Positions 7,695 through 17,487 of a DNA stretch of 64,000 nt are shown here, piece after piece; within the stretch, counting starts at the first letter, position 1, and each line of letters opens with the position of its first letter. Origin of the DNA: Pseudomonas hunanensis (lineage in GTDB: Bacteria > Pseudomonadota > Gammaproteobacteria > Pseudomonadales > Pseudomonadaceae). The stretch lies in assembly GCF_013393325.1 (NCBI RefSeq), contig NZ_QJRC01000087.1:1-64000 (forward strand), given 5' to 3'. Under the pieces are notes generated by a model, which saw only the letters and a list, made by a program, of their open reading frames with translations, searched no databases and had not been told where the DNA came from. Position numbers and translations under genes: made by a program.

Positions 7695-9298
7695 ACAATT
7701 CGATCTTCCTGCGCGTCTACGGCGGCATGCTGGCCGTGTTGGTGCTGGTGGCCTTGCTTGGCGTGCTCAGCCTGCACCTGGTCAATGAAGTACGCGCCGC
7801 ACAGCACCGCGAGGGCTTGGCCCAGGGAACCTTCAGCCTGATGGCTGACAACCTGGCGACGCAGAATGAAACCGAACGCAAGCGCTCGCTGCTGATCTGG
7901 GAGCGCCTGCTTGGTGTGCCTTTGACGTTGCAGCCAATGACCGCGCGCAGCCTTGACGGTGGCCAGCGGGCGCGCCTGTACCGTGGCCTGGTGGTAGTCG
8001 AGAAGACGGGGCCACATGCGGCGCAAGTACTGCGCAAGGTCGGCCAGGAAGACCTGATGCTGGTCGCGCAGATCAAACAGATCAGCGAGCAGCTGGCGCG
8101 CGCCACACTCTATCTATTGGCTGACGAACTGGTGCGCTACCCGGTAACCGAACAGCAGCAGCGCCTGGCCCAGATCAAGCTGGAAAAGGGCTTTGGCTTT
8201 GGTGTCGCCCTGCAGCGTATCGAGCGGGTCAGCCTGGACGATGACCAGCGGCGCCGGGTCGAGGAGGGCGACACGGTGATGGCGCTGGGCAAGGATGGCG
8301 ACTCGATCCGTGTATTCGCCGGGCTGACGGGCTCTCCCTGGGTGCTGGAAATCGGCCCGTTGTATCAGCTCAACCCGTACCCGCCGCAGTTGCTGATCCT
8401 GATTGCCTTCCTAGGCCTGTGCTTGATCGGCCTGGTGGTATACCTGCTGGTGCGTCAGCTGGAGCGCCGGGTGTCAGGGCTGGAGATTGCGGCCACGCGC
8501 ATTGCCCAAGGCAGCCTGGATACCCGCGTACCGGCTGGCGATGCCGACTCGGTAGGGCGCCTGGCCGCTGCCTTCAATGGCATGGCCGAACACCTGCAGC
8601 GCTCGCTGACCATGCAGCGCGAGTTGGTACGGGCGGTGTCCCATGAGCTGCGCACGCCAGTGGCACGCCTGCGCTTTGGCCTGGAAATGATCGAAAGTGC
8701 CACGACTGAGCAGGCCCGGGCCAAACACCTGGCCGGCATGGACGGCGACATTCAGGACCTCGACAAGCTGGTGGACGAGATGCTGACCTACGCCCGTCTG
8801 GAGCAGGGCGCGCCAGCCTTGAAGTTCCAGCGGGTCGACCTGGATGCCTTGCTCGATCGGGTGATCGGAGAGCTGGCGCCGTTGCGTGCCGAGGTGCGGG
8901 TGGTGCGCGGTGACTGCCAGGGCGCGGATGCCGAGGGCGCCTGGGTCGAAGCCGAGCCGCGTTACCTGCACCGGGCCCTGCAGAACCTGGTCGGCAATGC
9001 CATGCGCCATGCCGAGTCTGAAGTGCGTCTGAGCTACCAGTTGGGGCAGCAACGCTGCCGTATCGACGTGGAAGATGACGGCCCTGGGATCCCCGAGGGT
9101 GTCTGGGACCGCATCTTCACGCCATTTACCCGCCTTGATGACAGCCGTACCCGTGCCTCGGGCGGGCATGGCCTGGGCTTGTCGATCGTACGGCGGATCA
9201 TCTACTGGCACGCGGGCAGGGCTTCGGTTGGGCGCAGTGCCGCGTTGGGTGGCGCCTGCTTCAGCCTCAACTGGCCCCGGCAGCAGGCACCGTTGTAA
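7691..9298 (+). CDS. Sensor histidine kinase, RstB-like
   Basis: This 535-residue inner-membrane kinase is the partner of the upstream regulator. Transmembrane segment 1 is at about 8-31 and segment 2 at about 232-254. About 200 residues between them form a periplasmic sensor domain. A HAMP linker (about 255-305) follows. The HisKA domain has the phospho-accepting His near 318 (RAVSHELRTPVARL). The ATPase domain has N-box NLVGNAMRHA, G1 VEDDGPGIP and G2 GGHGLGLSIV. The gene ends three bases before the convergent phosphopantetheinyl transferase gene. Confidence 0.92.
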   Translation: MNNSIFLRVYGGMLAVLVLVALLGVLSLHLVNEVRAAQHREGLAQGTFSLMADNLATQNETERKRSLLIWERLLGVPLTLQPMTARSLDGGQRARLYRGLVVVEKTGPHAAQVLRKVGQEDLMLVAQIKQISEQLARATLYLLADELVRYPVTEQQQRLAQIKLEKGFGFGVALQRIERVSLDDDQRRRVEEGDTVMALGKDGDSIRVFAGLTGSPWVLEIGPLYQLNPYPPQLLILIAFLGLCLIGLVVYLLVRQLERRVSGLEIAATRIAQGSLDTRVPAGDADSVGRLAAAFNGMAEHLQRSLTMQRELVRAVSHELRTPVARLRFGLEMIESATTEQARAKHLAGMDGDIQDLDKLVDEMLTYARLEQGAPALKFQRVDLDALLDRVIGELAPLRAEVRVVRGDCQGADAEGAWVEAEPRYLHRALQNLVGNAMRHAESEVRLSYQLGQQRCRIDVEDDGPGIPEGVWDRIFTPFTRLDDSRTRASGGHGLGLSIVRRIIYWHAGRASVGRSAALGGACFSLNWPRQQAPL

Positions 9299-9301
9299 AG
9301 G

Positions 9302-10003
9302 TCAGACGCTGACCAGGCTCAGCAAGTGGCCGTCCTGCAGGCAGAACTGGCCCTGAAGCTCAGCGCCGTGCCGCCATTGCGGCGACAGGTCGGTGAGCAG
9401 GCGCAGGCGCGCCAGGCCTTCGGCGGACCAGTCGAGTACTTCGGCGTGCTCGAAGTAGAAGCGCTGGAGGGTCAGCGGGTAGAGGGTCTTGAACAGGCTT
9501 TCCTTCAACGAGAAGGTCAGGGTTACCGTCAGGCCGAGCTGGTGGCTGTCCAGGCGCTCCAGCTCGGCGGCGGTGAGAATTTCGCCCATCAGTCGCTCGG
9601 CACGCTCGTCATCGAGCAGGGCTTCCTGATCCAGCCCAAGGCCTTGGCAACTGCCTTCGGCGGCGACCACTGCGGCGGCCCAGCCCTGGCCATGGGTGAT
9701 CGAACCGTGAATGCCGGCTGGCCAGATGGGCGAGCGGTCCTCATGGGTAGCCGGTACGTAGTCGCGGCCGTCCAGGCGCTGCAGCGCGGCGCGGGCACAT
9801 ACGCGACCGGCCAGGTACTCGGCCTGGCGCTTGGCCACCGAGCGTTGCAGGCTGGCACTTGGCACGATGCCGGCACGCTGGAAATCGTCGGGTGCCAGGC
9901 GGGTAGGGTCGAACGTGCAACTGACCAGCACCGCGCCGGGCAGCGGGCGGGGCAAGGGCCAGTGGTGCTGGAGTGGGGCGCAGCAGGCTGGGAGAGTGTT
10001 CAT
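9302..10003 (-). CDS. 4'-phosphopantetheinyl transferase (EntD/Sfp superfamily)
   Basis: This enzyme activates carrier proteins of fatty-acid, polyketide or non-ribosomal peptide synthesis by transferring 4'-phosphopantetheine from CoA to a serine. From the start at 10003 it has 233 residues. It shows the family motifs GSITHGQGW, GLDQEALLDDE (Mg-binding acidic residues) and FSLKESLFKTLYP (the KExxxK motif). EntD-like N-terminal blocks (RQAEYLAGRVCARAAL) are also present. The start has only a weak ribosome site. In Pseudomonas one such enzyme serves both primary and secondary metabolism, as PcpS does in P. aeruginosa; the same breadth here is inferred. Confidence 0.88.
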   Translation of the reverse strand: MNTLPACCAPLQHHWPLPRPLPGAVLVSCTFDPTRLAPDDFQRAGIVPSASLQRSVAKRQAEYLAGRVCARAALQRLDGRDYVPATHEDRSPIWPAGIHGSITHGQGWAAAVVAAEGSCQGLGLDQEALLDDERAERLMGEILTAAELERLDSHQLGLTVTLTFSLKESLFKTLYPLTLQRFYFEHAEVLDWSAEGLARLRLLTDLSPQWRHGAELQGQFCLQDGHLLSLVSV

Positions 10004-10077
10004 GGCGCTATTGTGCCAGCCGCAGCGGCGGTGTGGGAGGTGGGATTGCTGGGGCCGCAAGCGGCCCGCGACAATCT

Positions 10078-10869
10078 TTATTTGAATACCTTCTTGAAGA
10101 ACGCCTGCATATCCGCCCAGGAGCTTTCGTCCGCCGCCTTGTTATAGCCAATGTCGGGCCCACCATGGTCGCCATGGCTCAGCCGGTCAGCATCGGGGTT
10201 GGTAAACCCGTGCTTGGCGCCTTCAATGCTGACGAACTGGTAGTTGGCCTTCGCAGCATCCATCTCGGCCTTGAACGCCTCAACCTGCTGCGGCGTGACC
10301 ATGCTGTCCGCCGCACCATGCTCGACCAGGATATCGGCCCGCACCACGCCAGGTTTTGCCGGGGTCTGGGTGGCCAGGGCGCCATGAAAGCTCACCACAC
10401 CGTCCAGTTTTTCGCCGCGCCGCGCGGCATCGAGGACCACCTTGCCACCGAAGCAATAGCCGACAGCACCCAGCTCATGCTTGTTGGTGTTCGGTTGCAG
10501 CTTCAAAAGCTCGAGGCCGGCGTCGAAGCGCCTGGCTGCCGCTGCCGGGTCTTTCATCGCTTCGGCCATGAACGCCTGGGCGTCCTGCGGGTGCTCGGTG
10601 TGTTTGCCGTCGCCATACATATCGATGGCCAGCGCGTTGTAGCCCAGTGCTGCCAGGTCGCGGGCACGGCGCTTGGCGTAGTCGTTCAGCCCCCACCACT
10701 CATGCACCACGACGATGCCGGGGCGCTTGCCCTCGACGGCATCATCGTAGGCGTAATAGCCGACCAGGCGGTTGCCGTCGGCATCCTGGTAGGGGATTTC
10801 GCGGGTTTGTACCGCCGCTTGGGCGAGGACGGCGCTGCACATCAGGGTCAAGGCCAGCAGGGCACGCAT
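10078..10869 (-). CDS. Dienelactone hydrolase family protein, exported
   Basis: This 263-residue alpha/beta hydrolase has an N-terminal signal peptide (MRALLALTLMCSAVLAQA). The nucleophile is a cysteine near residue 138 in GYCFGGKVVLDAARRG, as in dienelactone hydrolases. HGAADSMVTP and AKHGFTNP probably supply the Asp and His of the triad. True dienelactone hydrolases are cytoplasmic and sit in chlorocatechol operons. This copy is secreted and has no such neighbours, so its substrate is unknown. It is divergent from oprH. Confidence 0.85.
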   Translation of the reverse strand: MRALLALTLMCSAVLAQAAVQTREIPYQDADGNRLVGYYAYDDAVEGKRPGIVVVHEWWGLNDYAKRRARDLAALGYNALAIDMYGDGKHTEHPQDAQAFMAEAMKDPAAAARRFDAGLELLKLQPNTNKHELGAVGYCFGGKVVLDAARRGEKLDGVVSFHGALATQTPAKPGVVRADILVEHGAADSMVTPQQVEAFKAEMDAAKANYQFVSIEGAKHGFTNPDADRLSHGDHGGPDIGYNKAADESSWADMQAFFKKVFK

Positions 10870-10900
10870 GGGTCACTACTCCTTGTTCTGCAATCGGTTC

Positions 10901-10939
10901 GTTCAGCCGGGGTTCAGCCAGGGTTCAGTCGCGGTTCAG
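10901..10939 (+). promoter_or_regulatory. Four-copy PhoP-box-like array (GTTCAG at 11-bp steps) upstream of oprH
   Basis: GTTCAG occurs at 10901, 10912, 10923 and 10934, each separated by exactly five bases. PhoP sites are direct hexamer repeats with 5-bp spacers. The last repeat ends 11 bp before a -10-like TACTCT (10951-10956), where a class II activator site should lie. The next genes are oprH, phoP and phoQ. Confidence 0.85.
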
Positions 10940-10999
10940 GGTGCCCTGCTTACTCTAGCTTCCAGACCGAAACAGCGCACCCAACTGGAGTATCCGGCC

Positions 11000-11605
11000 A
11001 TGAAAACCTTCAATACCCTGCTTGCCGCCATGGCCGTCTGCGCCGCTGGCATCACCTCCGCCCAGGCCGCAGACGATAACTTCGCCAGCCTGACCTACGG
11101 CCAGACCAGCGACAAAGTTCGCAAATCCGGCCTGCTGCAGCGCAACACCGACCACCTCAACGCCGACGGTATCATTGGCAAGGACAACACCTGGGGTGTG
11201 CGTGTGGGCAAGATCAACGACCAAGGCCGCTACTACATGACCTATGACAATGTCTCGGGCGACCACAGCGGCCTGAAATTGCGCCAGGAAAACCTGCTGG
11301 GCAGCTATGACCTGTTCCTGCCGGTGGGCGATACCACCAAACTGTTCGGCGGTGGCAGCCTGGGCATGACCAAGCTCAGCCAGGAGTCGCCAGGCGCCAG
11401 CCGCGATACCGACTACGGTTATGCCTACGGCCTGCAGGCCGGCGTGATTCAGGACATCACCGACAAGGCCTCGGTCGAACTGGGCTACCGTTACCTGCGC
11501 ACCAATGCTGCAACCGAAGTGGGTGCGCATGGCGGGCCGAAGGACGGCACTCTGCGCCTGACCAGCAGCGCGCAGACCTATCTGGCAGCAAGCTACAAGT
11601 TCTGA
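11000..11605 (+). CDS. oprH: Outer membrane protein OprH (PhoP/Q-regulated)
   Basis: This is a 201-residue small beta-barrel that in Pseudomonas is induced at low Mg2+ and contacts lipopolysaccharide, stabilising the outer membrane. The start at 11000 has GGAG nine bases upstream and encodes a signal peptide of about 23 residues ending SAQA before ADDNFASL. Alternating strand patterns follow (YYMTYDNVSGDH, LFGGGSLGMTKL) and the protein ends QTYLAASYKF, with the terminal Phe of outer-membrane barrels. It heads the oprH-phoP-phoQ cluster. Confidence 0.93.
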   Translation: MKTFNTLLAAMAVCAAGITSAQAADDNFASLTYGQTSDKVRKSGLLQRNTDHLNADGIIGKDNTWGVRVGKINDQGRYYMTYDNVSGDHSGLKLRQENLLGSYDLFLPVGDTTKLFGGGSLGMTKLSQESPGASRDTDYGYAYGLQAGVIQDITDKASVELGYRYLRTNAATEVGAHGGPKDGTLRLTSSAQTYLAASYKF

Positions 11606-11636
11606 TCGGCGAGCCGCGTTATCCTGTACCGGCCCG

Positions 11637-11699
11637 TTCGCAGCACAAGGCTGCTCCTGCAGGGGTGATGTTTCTGCAGGAGCAGCCTTGTGCTGCGAA
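11637..11699. repeat. Perfect 26-bp inverted repeat (REP-like) between oprH and phoP
   Basis: The arms 11637-11662 and 11674-11699 are exact reverse complements with an 11-nt loop. The content (ttcgcagcacaaggctgctcc) is typical of P. putida REP palindromes. It may uncouple abundant oprH mRNA from phoPQ by processing or attenuation; that effect is inferred. Confidence 0.85.
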
Positions 11700-11735
11700 G
11701 AGGCCGGTATAGGCAATACACACAAGGAGCTGCAC

Positions 11736-12413
11736 ATGAAACTGCTGGTGGTCGAGGACGAAGCCCTGCTTCGCCATCACCTCTACACCCGCCTGGGCGA
11801 AAGTGGCCATGTGGTCGAAGCCGTTGCCGACGCCGAGGAGGCGCTGTACCAGGCTGGGCAATACCACTTCGACCTGGCCATCGTCGACCTGGGTCTGCCT
11901 GGTATCAGTGGACTGGAGCTGATCACGCGCCTGCGCAGCCAGGACAAGACCTTCCCCATTCTTATCCTTACCGCTCGAGGCAACTGGCAGGACAAGGTCG
12001 AAGGCCTGGCCGCCGGTGCCGACGACTACCTGGTCAAGCCGTTTCAGTTCGAAGAGCTCGAAGCGCGGCTCAATGCCCTGTTGCGCCGCTCCAGTGGCTT
12101 TACCCAGTCAACCATTGCCGCAGGCCCCTTGGTGCTCGACCTCAACCGCAAGCAGGCCACCCTCGACGAACTGCCTTTGGCACTGACCGCCTACGAATAC
12201 CGCATTCTCGAATACCTCATGCGCCATCATCAGCAGGTGGTGGCCAAGGACCGACTGATGGAGCAGCTGTACCCTGGGGATGAGGAGCGCGACCCCAATG
12301 TCATAGAAGTGCTGGTTGGCCGCCTGCGCCGCAAGCTTGAAGGCGCGCACGGCTTCAAACCCATCGACACGGTGCGTGGCCTGGGCTATCTGTTCACCGA
12401 GCGCTGCCGATGA
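11736..12413 (+). CDS. phoP: Response regulator PhoP
   Basis: This 225-residue OmpR-family regulator controls the low-Mg2+ and cationic-peptide response with PhoQ. The receiver domain has E7-D8-E9 and phospho-acceptor D51 (LAIVDLGLPG), with LTARGNW and LVKPFQFEE completing it. A winged-helix domain covers about 125-222. The start has AAGGAG six to seven bases upstream. The gene lies between oprH and phoQ and overlaps phoQ by 4 nt. Confidence 0.94.
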   Translation: MKLLVVEDEALLRHHLYTRLGESGHVVEAVADAEEALYQAGQYHFDLAIVDLGLPGISGLELITRLRSQDKTFPILILTARGNWQDKVEGLAAGADDYLVKPFQFEELEARLNALLRRSSGFTQSTIAAGPLVLDLNRKQATLDELPLALTAYEYRILEYLMRHHQQVVAKDRLMEQLYPGDEERDPNVIEVLVGRLRRKLEGAHGFKPIDTVRGLGYLFTERCR

Positions 12414-13756
12414 TCCGCTCGCTGCGGGTGCGCCTGATGCTGGCTGCCGCAGTGTTGGCACTGCTGTTCATGCTGGCACTGCTGCCGGCCTTGCAAAAGG
12501 CCTTCAGCCTGGCCCTGCAGGAATCGATCGAGCAGCGCCTGGCTTCGGATGTGACCACGTTGATTTCCGCTGCGCGTATCGAACATGGGCAGTTGCAGAT
12601 GCCTGCGTTGCTCCCGGACGAGCGCTATAACCTGCCGTACACCGGGCTGCTTGGCTATATTTTCGACCGTGATGGCAACCTGGTCTGGCAGTCGCGTGCC
12701 ACCGCTGACCGGCACATCAACTACCGCCCGCGCTATGACGGGCGCGGCAACGAGTTCGCCCGCATTCACCAGTCCGACGGCGAAGAGTTCTTCGTGTACG
12801 ACGTCGAGATCAAGCTGCTGGGTGGTCAGAGCGCCGCTTACAGCATTGTCGCCCTGCAACCGCTTAGTGAGTACAAGGCTACCCTCAATGGCCTGCGCGA
12901 AAAGCTCTACCTGGGGTTCGGCGCTGCATTGCTGGCGCTCATGGTGCTGCTGTGGGCTGGCTTGACCTGGGGCCTGCGCTCGTTGCGCCGGCTAAGCCAT
13001 GAGCTGGACGAGGTGGAATCGGGCGTGCGCGAGGGCCTGAGCGGCGAGCACCCTCGCGAGCTGCTGCGCCTGACCCGCTCGCTCAACCGCCTGTTGCGCA
13101 GTGAGCGTGAGCAACGCACGCGCTACCGTGACTCGCTGGATGACCTGGCACACAGCCTGAAGACGCCGCTGGCAGTGCTGCAGGGCGTGGGTGAAAGCCT
13201 GCAGCAACGCAGCGGCGAGCGCGAGCAGGCGCGGGTGCTGCAAAGCCAGATCGAGCGCATGAGCCAGCAGATCGACTACCAACTGCAACGTGCCAGCCTG
13301 CGCAAGAGTGGCCTGGTACGCCACAGCGTGAGGTTGCGGCCGCTGCTCGACAGCCTGTGCAGCACCTTGGCCAAGGTTTACCGGGATAAACGGGTGAGTG
13401 TGGTGCTGGCGTTGCCCGATGCGGCACAGGTGCCGATGGAGCAGGGTGCGTTGCTGGAAATGCTCGGCAACCTGCTGGAAAACGCCTACCGGTTGAGTCT
13501 GGGCCAGGTGCGGGTGAGCCTGGAGCAGACGCCAGGGCAGTTGACCTTGTGCATCGAGGACGATGGGCCGGGGGTGCCCGCCGACCAGCGTGAGCGTATT
13601 CTCGAGCGCGGGGAGCGGCTGGACAGCCAGCACCCGGGGCAGGGCATCGGGTTGGCGGTGGTCAAGGATATCGTCGACAGCTATGACGCCGAGCTGAGCC
13701 TGGGGGATTCGCCTTTGGGCGGCGCGGCGTTCAGGATCACCTTCAATCTCGATTGA
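12410..13756 (+). CDS. phoQ: Sensor histidine kinase PhoQ
   Basis: This 448-residue kinase senses divalent cations in the periplasm. Transmembrane helices lie at about 8-30 and 164-186, with a periplasmic PAS-like domain between them. HAMP is followed by a HisKA domain with His near 248 in SLDDLAHSLKTPLAV, the PhoQ-type context. ATPase motifs are NLLENAYRLS, IEDDGPGVP and PGQGIGLAVV. It is translationally coupled to phoP by a 4-nt overlap. Confidence 0.93.
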   Translation: MIRSLRVRLMLAAAVLALLFMLALLPALQKAFSLALQESIEQRLASDVTTLISAARIEHGQLQMPALLPDERYNLPYTGLLGYIFDRDGNLVWQSRATADRHINYRPRYDGRGNEFARIHQSDGEEFFVYDVEIKLLGGQSAAYSIVALQPLSEYKATLNGLREKLYLGFGAALLALMVLLWAGLTWGLRSLRRLSHELDEVESGVREGLSGEHPRELLRLTRSLNRLLRSEREQRTRYRDSLDDLAHSLKTPLAVLQGVGESLQQRSGEREQARVLQSQIERMSQQIDYQLQRASLRKSGLVRHSVRLRPLLDSLCSTLAKVYRDKRVSVVLALPDAAQVPMEQGALLEMLGNLLENAYRLSLGQVRVSLEQTPGQLTLCIEDDGPGVPADQRERILERGERLDSQHPGQGIGLAVVKDIVDSYDAELSLGDSPLGGAAFRITFNLD

Positions 13757-13791
13757 TTTCGCTGGCCTCCCACCAAGGGCGGCCCAGCAAG

Positions 13792-13846
13792 GGCGGATTT
13801 CCGCCAGCCCCCCTGTACAAATCCCGCCATCGGGCGGAAATCCGCC
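13792..13846 (+). promoter_or_regulatory. Paired palindromic upstream activator sites for dctA
   Basis: GGCGGATTTCCGCC (13792-13805) and GGCGGAAATCCGCC (13833-13846) are exact reverse complements of each other and each is itself a near-palindrome. They are 41 bp apart and 80-135 bp upstream of the sigma-54 promoter, the position of enhancer sites for a DctD-type activator. The binding protein is inferred. Confidence 0.7.
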
Positions 13847-13925
13847 AGCCTTCCTCCGCCAAATCGCCCTGTCGTTGGGCATTTATCCCTAGCAAATACG
13901 GCCCTTGCACCCTTCGTGGGCATTT

Positions 13926-13941
13926 TGGCACCACCCTTGCT
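13926..13941 (+). promoter_or_regulatory. Sigma-54 promoter of dctA
   Basis: TGGCACCACCCTTGCT has the invariant GG and GC ten bases apart and matches the RpoN consensus TGGCAC-N5-TTGC. It lies about 130 bp before the dctA ATG. Confidence 0.85.
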
Positions 13942-14070
13942 ATTGAACTTCGCAGAGGCCTGCCCAGGCAGCTCGAACACAACGACAAATCCCTCCAAGT
14001 GCAGGAGGGTTAGCGATTCAGGTGCCCCACCACCCTGGGAAGGGTGAACCGGCACACTTGAGGAAAATGA

Positions 14071-15396
<1,326 letters not shown>

Positions 15397-15414
15397 TCGC
15401 GCTGCGGTAAAACG

Positions 15415-15442
15415 AAAAAGGCGACCCCAGGGTCGCCTTTTT
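15415..15442 (+). terminator. Terminator between dctA and trmO
   Basis: AAAAAGGCGACCC-CA-GGGTCGCCTTTTT is a 13-bp symmetric stem with A/T tails, so it can serve both convergent genes. Confidence 0.9.
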
Positions 15443-15459
15443 CATGCGCGGTCTTCGCG

Positions 15460-16158
15460 TCAGGCCAGCACAACCTCCAGCACCCGGATCGAGTCCGGCT
15501 GCGGGTAATGCCACCTCACCTGCACGTCCCAGAACCTCACCCCGTAAACCCGCTCGGCCGGCGGTACCTGATAAGCCGGCCGTGGGTCCTGCGCCAGGCA
15601 TTGCTCGATCAGCTCCACCAGCGGCTCGCCCAGGCGCAAGGCATGCTCGCGGGCCTGGGGCAGGGCGTTGTCGGCCCACTGCACGGCAATTGCCACAGGC
15701 GCTGCATTGGCCATCTGGTTGCTGGCGCCAGCGATGCTGTCGGCGTAGGGCACATAGGGTTTGATGTCCAGCACCGGCGTGCCGTCGAGCAAGTCGATGC
15801 CTGACAGCAGCAGGCGCCCGGGCTCCACGCCCTCCAGGCGCACCACCGACTGGCCGATACCATTGGGCCGGTGGGTGGCGCGGGTAGCGAACACCCCCAT
15901 GCTTTTGTTGCCGCCCAGGCGCGGTGGCCGCACCTTCAGGCGCGGCTTGTCCTCCAGGGCCTGGTGGAACAGAAACAGCAACCAGACATGGCTGACCTGC
16001 TCCAGGCCCTCGACCGCATCACCCTGGTCGAACGGTGGCAGCAGTTCGAGTACACCACGCGCGGCAGGCGCCAGCTGGGGTTGGCGCGGGATGGCGAACT
16101 TCTCCTTGAAACAGGAGCGGACGATGCCGACCGGGGCAACCGTATGCTGCATGGCCAC
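15460..16158 (-). CDS. trmO: tRNA N6-threonylcarbamoyladenosine-37 methyltransferase
   Basis: This 232-residue SAM-dependent enzyme of the TsaA/VirR family methylates t6A37 of certain threonine tRNAs. Residues about 8-140 are the single-sheet beta-barrel domain, with the motifs FKEKFAIPRQP, HVWLLFLFHQ, GVFATRATHRPNGIG and DIKPYVPYADS. The C-terminal part (about 190-230) has the DPRPAYQ region of the TrmO clade. It lies next to the YehS-like gene on the same strand with no intergenic space. Confidence 0.9.
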   Translation of the reverse strand: MAMQHTVAPVGIVRSCFKEKFAIPRQPQLAPAARGVLELLPPFDQGDAVEGLEQVSHVWLLFLFHQALEDKPRLKVRPPRLGGNKSMGVFATRATHRPNGIGQSVVRLEGVEPGRLLLSGIDLLDGTPVLDIKPYVPYADSIAGASNQMANAAPVAIAVQWADNALPQAREHALRLGEPLVELIEQCLAQDPRPAYQVPPAERVYGVRFWDVQVRWHYPQPDSIRVLEVVLA

Positions 16159-16620
16159 TCAGCCGCGCACGCGCAGGGTCAGGCCCTTCAGGAAGTTGCG
16201 CAGCAACTGGTCGCCGCAAGGGCGGTAGTTATCGTGGCCAGCCTTGCGGAACAGTGCGCTGAGCTCAGGCTTGCTGACCGGGAAGTTGACCGACTTGAGG
16301 ATCGCGTGCAGGTCGTCTTCCTTGAGCTCGAAGGCCACCCGCAGTTTTTTGAGGATCTGGTTATTGGTCACCGGCAGCTCGACCGGCTGCTGCGGGCGGC
16401 TGTCGTCCTTGCCACGGCGGTGTATTACCAGGCCGTCGAGAAAGTGCGCCATCACCCGTTCAGGGCAGCGCACGAAGCCTTCCTCTTCTTCTTTTTTCAG
16501 GTAGGTGGCCAGCACCAGCGGGTTCACTTCGAGGCCAGAGAGGTCGATGATCTCGGCCATCTTGGCGTCGTTCACCTTGAGCATGTAGCGCAGGCTGCGC
16601 AGGACGTCGTTGTGGTTCAT
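16159..16620 (-). CDS. DUF1456 family protein, YehS-like
   Basis: This 153-residue cytoplasmic protein is built of two similar halves, MNHNDVLRSLRYMLKVND and VTNNQILKKLRVAFELKEDD. This duplicated DUF1456 structure matches YehS of E. coli. The start at 16620 opens directly with the first repeat; the longer frame runs back into the upstream gene. It abuts trmO. The molecular function is not known to me. Confidence 0.85.
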   Translation of the reverse strand: MNHNDVLRSLRYMLKVNDAKMAEIIDLSGLEVNPLVLATYLKKEEEEGFVRCPERVMAHFLDGLVIHRRGKDDSRPQQPVELPVTNNQILKKLRVAFELKEDDLHAILKSVNFPVSKPELSALFRKAGHDNYRPCGDQLLRNFLKGLTLRVRG

Positions 16621-16669
16621 TGCTGCAGAATCCTGTTCAGGTGCCGCGCGTTCCAGCGCGGCGCATTGC

Positions 16670-17380
16670 TTAGAAACGTTCGGTAGTGGCCAGGTAGCGC
16701 CATTGGCCCAAAGGCAGCTTGCCCATGGACACGCCACCCAGGCGAATGCGGCGCATGCTTATGAGCTCCAGGCGCAGGTAGGCGCAAAGCTCGGAAATCT
16801 GCCCTGGTTGTGGGTTTTTCAACACCATGCGCAGGTGGGTCTCGTTCTGCCAACTGGCCTTGGCCTTGGGCAGCTCGCGGTCATTGCGCGTGGCCCCGCG
16901 CGCCAGGCGCTCCAGCGCCTGAGGCGTGGTCTCGCCGCGCACTTCAACGATGAATTCCTGCTCCAGGCGACGCAGGTCCGCCTCGACTTTGCGGGTTACC
17001 CGCCAGTCCTGGGTGAACACCTGCAGGCCGCTGGCCCCACGCTCCAGCGGTGCCACGCAGTCCTGCCGGGCAAAATGCCCGTGCAGGGCGCGCACGCCTT
17101 CGCGGTGGGCTTCGCTGAGGCTAGCCATGTTCATGCTGGCACGAGCGGTTTCGCTGTCCACGCCGGCCGGCTGATTCAGCAGCAGGGTCACTGGCTCCAG
17201 GGTTTCGGCACGGGCGCCCGGCAGCAGCTCGACGCGCTGCTGTTCGACTTTGAACTGCGGCTGCTCGACCACCACGCCATCGACAGTAACCCAGCCTCCT
17301 TCAATGTACTGCTCGGCCTCGCGGCGGGAGCAGCCGAGCTGCTCGATGAGGCGTTTGGACAGGCGGACGGGTTCGGACAT
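16670..17380 (-). CDS. RluB/RluE/RluF-like pseudouridine synthase homologue with Glu at the catalytic position
   Basis: This 236-residue protein has an N-terminal S4 RNA-binding domain (about 4-60, LSKRLIEQLGCSRREAEQYI) and a pseudouridine synthase domain of the RsuA/RluB class (about 65-225). In active members the motif is GRLDxxTSGL with a catalytic Asp. Here the aligned segment is APLERGASGLQVFTQD, so position 113 is Glu, and the preceding GR is also absent. It may be a degenerate or altered enzyme that still binds RNA, or it may use Glu. The start at 17380 begins the S4 domain. Confidence 0.8.
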   Translation of the reverse strand: MSEPVRLSKRLIEQLGCSRREAEQYIEGGWVTVDGVVVEQPQFKVEQQRVELLPGARAETLEPVTLLLNQPAGVDSETARASMNMASLSEAHREGVRALHGHFARQDCVAPLERGASGLQVFTQDWRVTRKVEADLRRLEQEFIVEVRGETTPQALERLARGATRNDRELPKAKASWQNETHLRMVLKNPQPGQISELCAYLRLELISMRRIRLGGVSMGKLPLGQWRYLATTERF

Positions 17381-17487
17381 GGGGCAATTCGCAAGGCAGG
17401 GAAAGACCTCCATTGTACCTGCCCGTGCGCGATTGATGATGGGAATCTGTGTCAGATGCGCCATTTTGGATACTTGGCGCGGCACAT

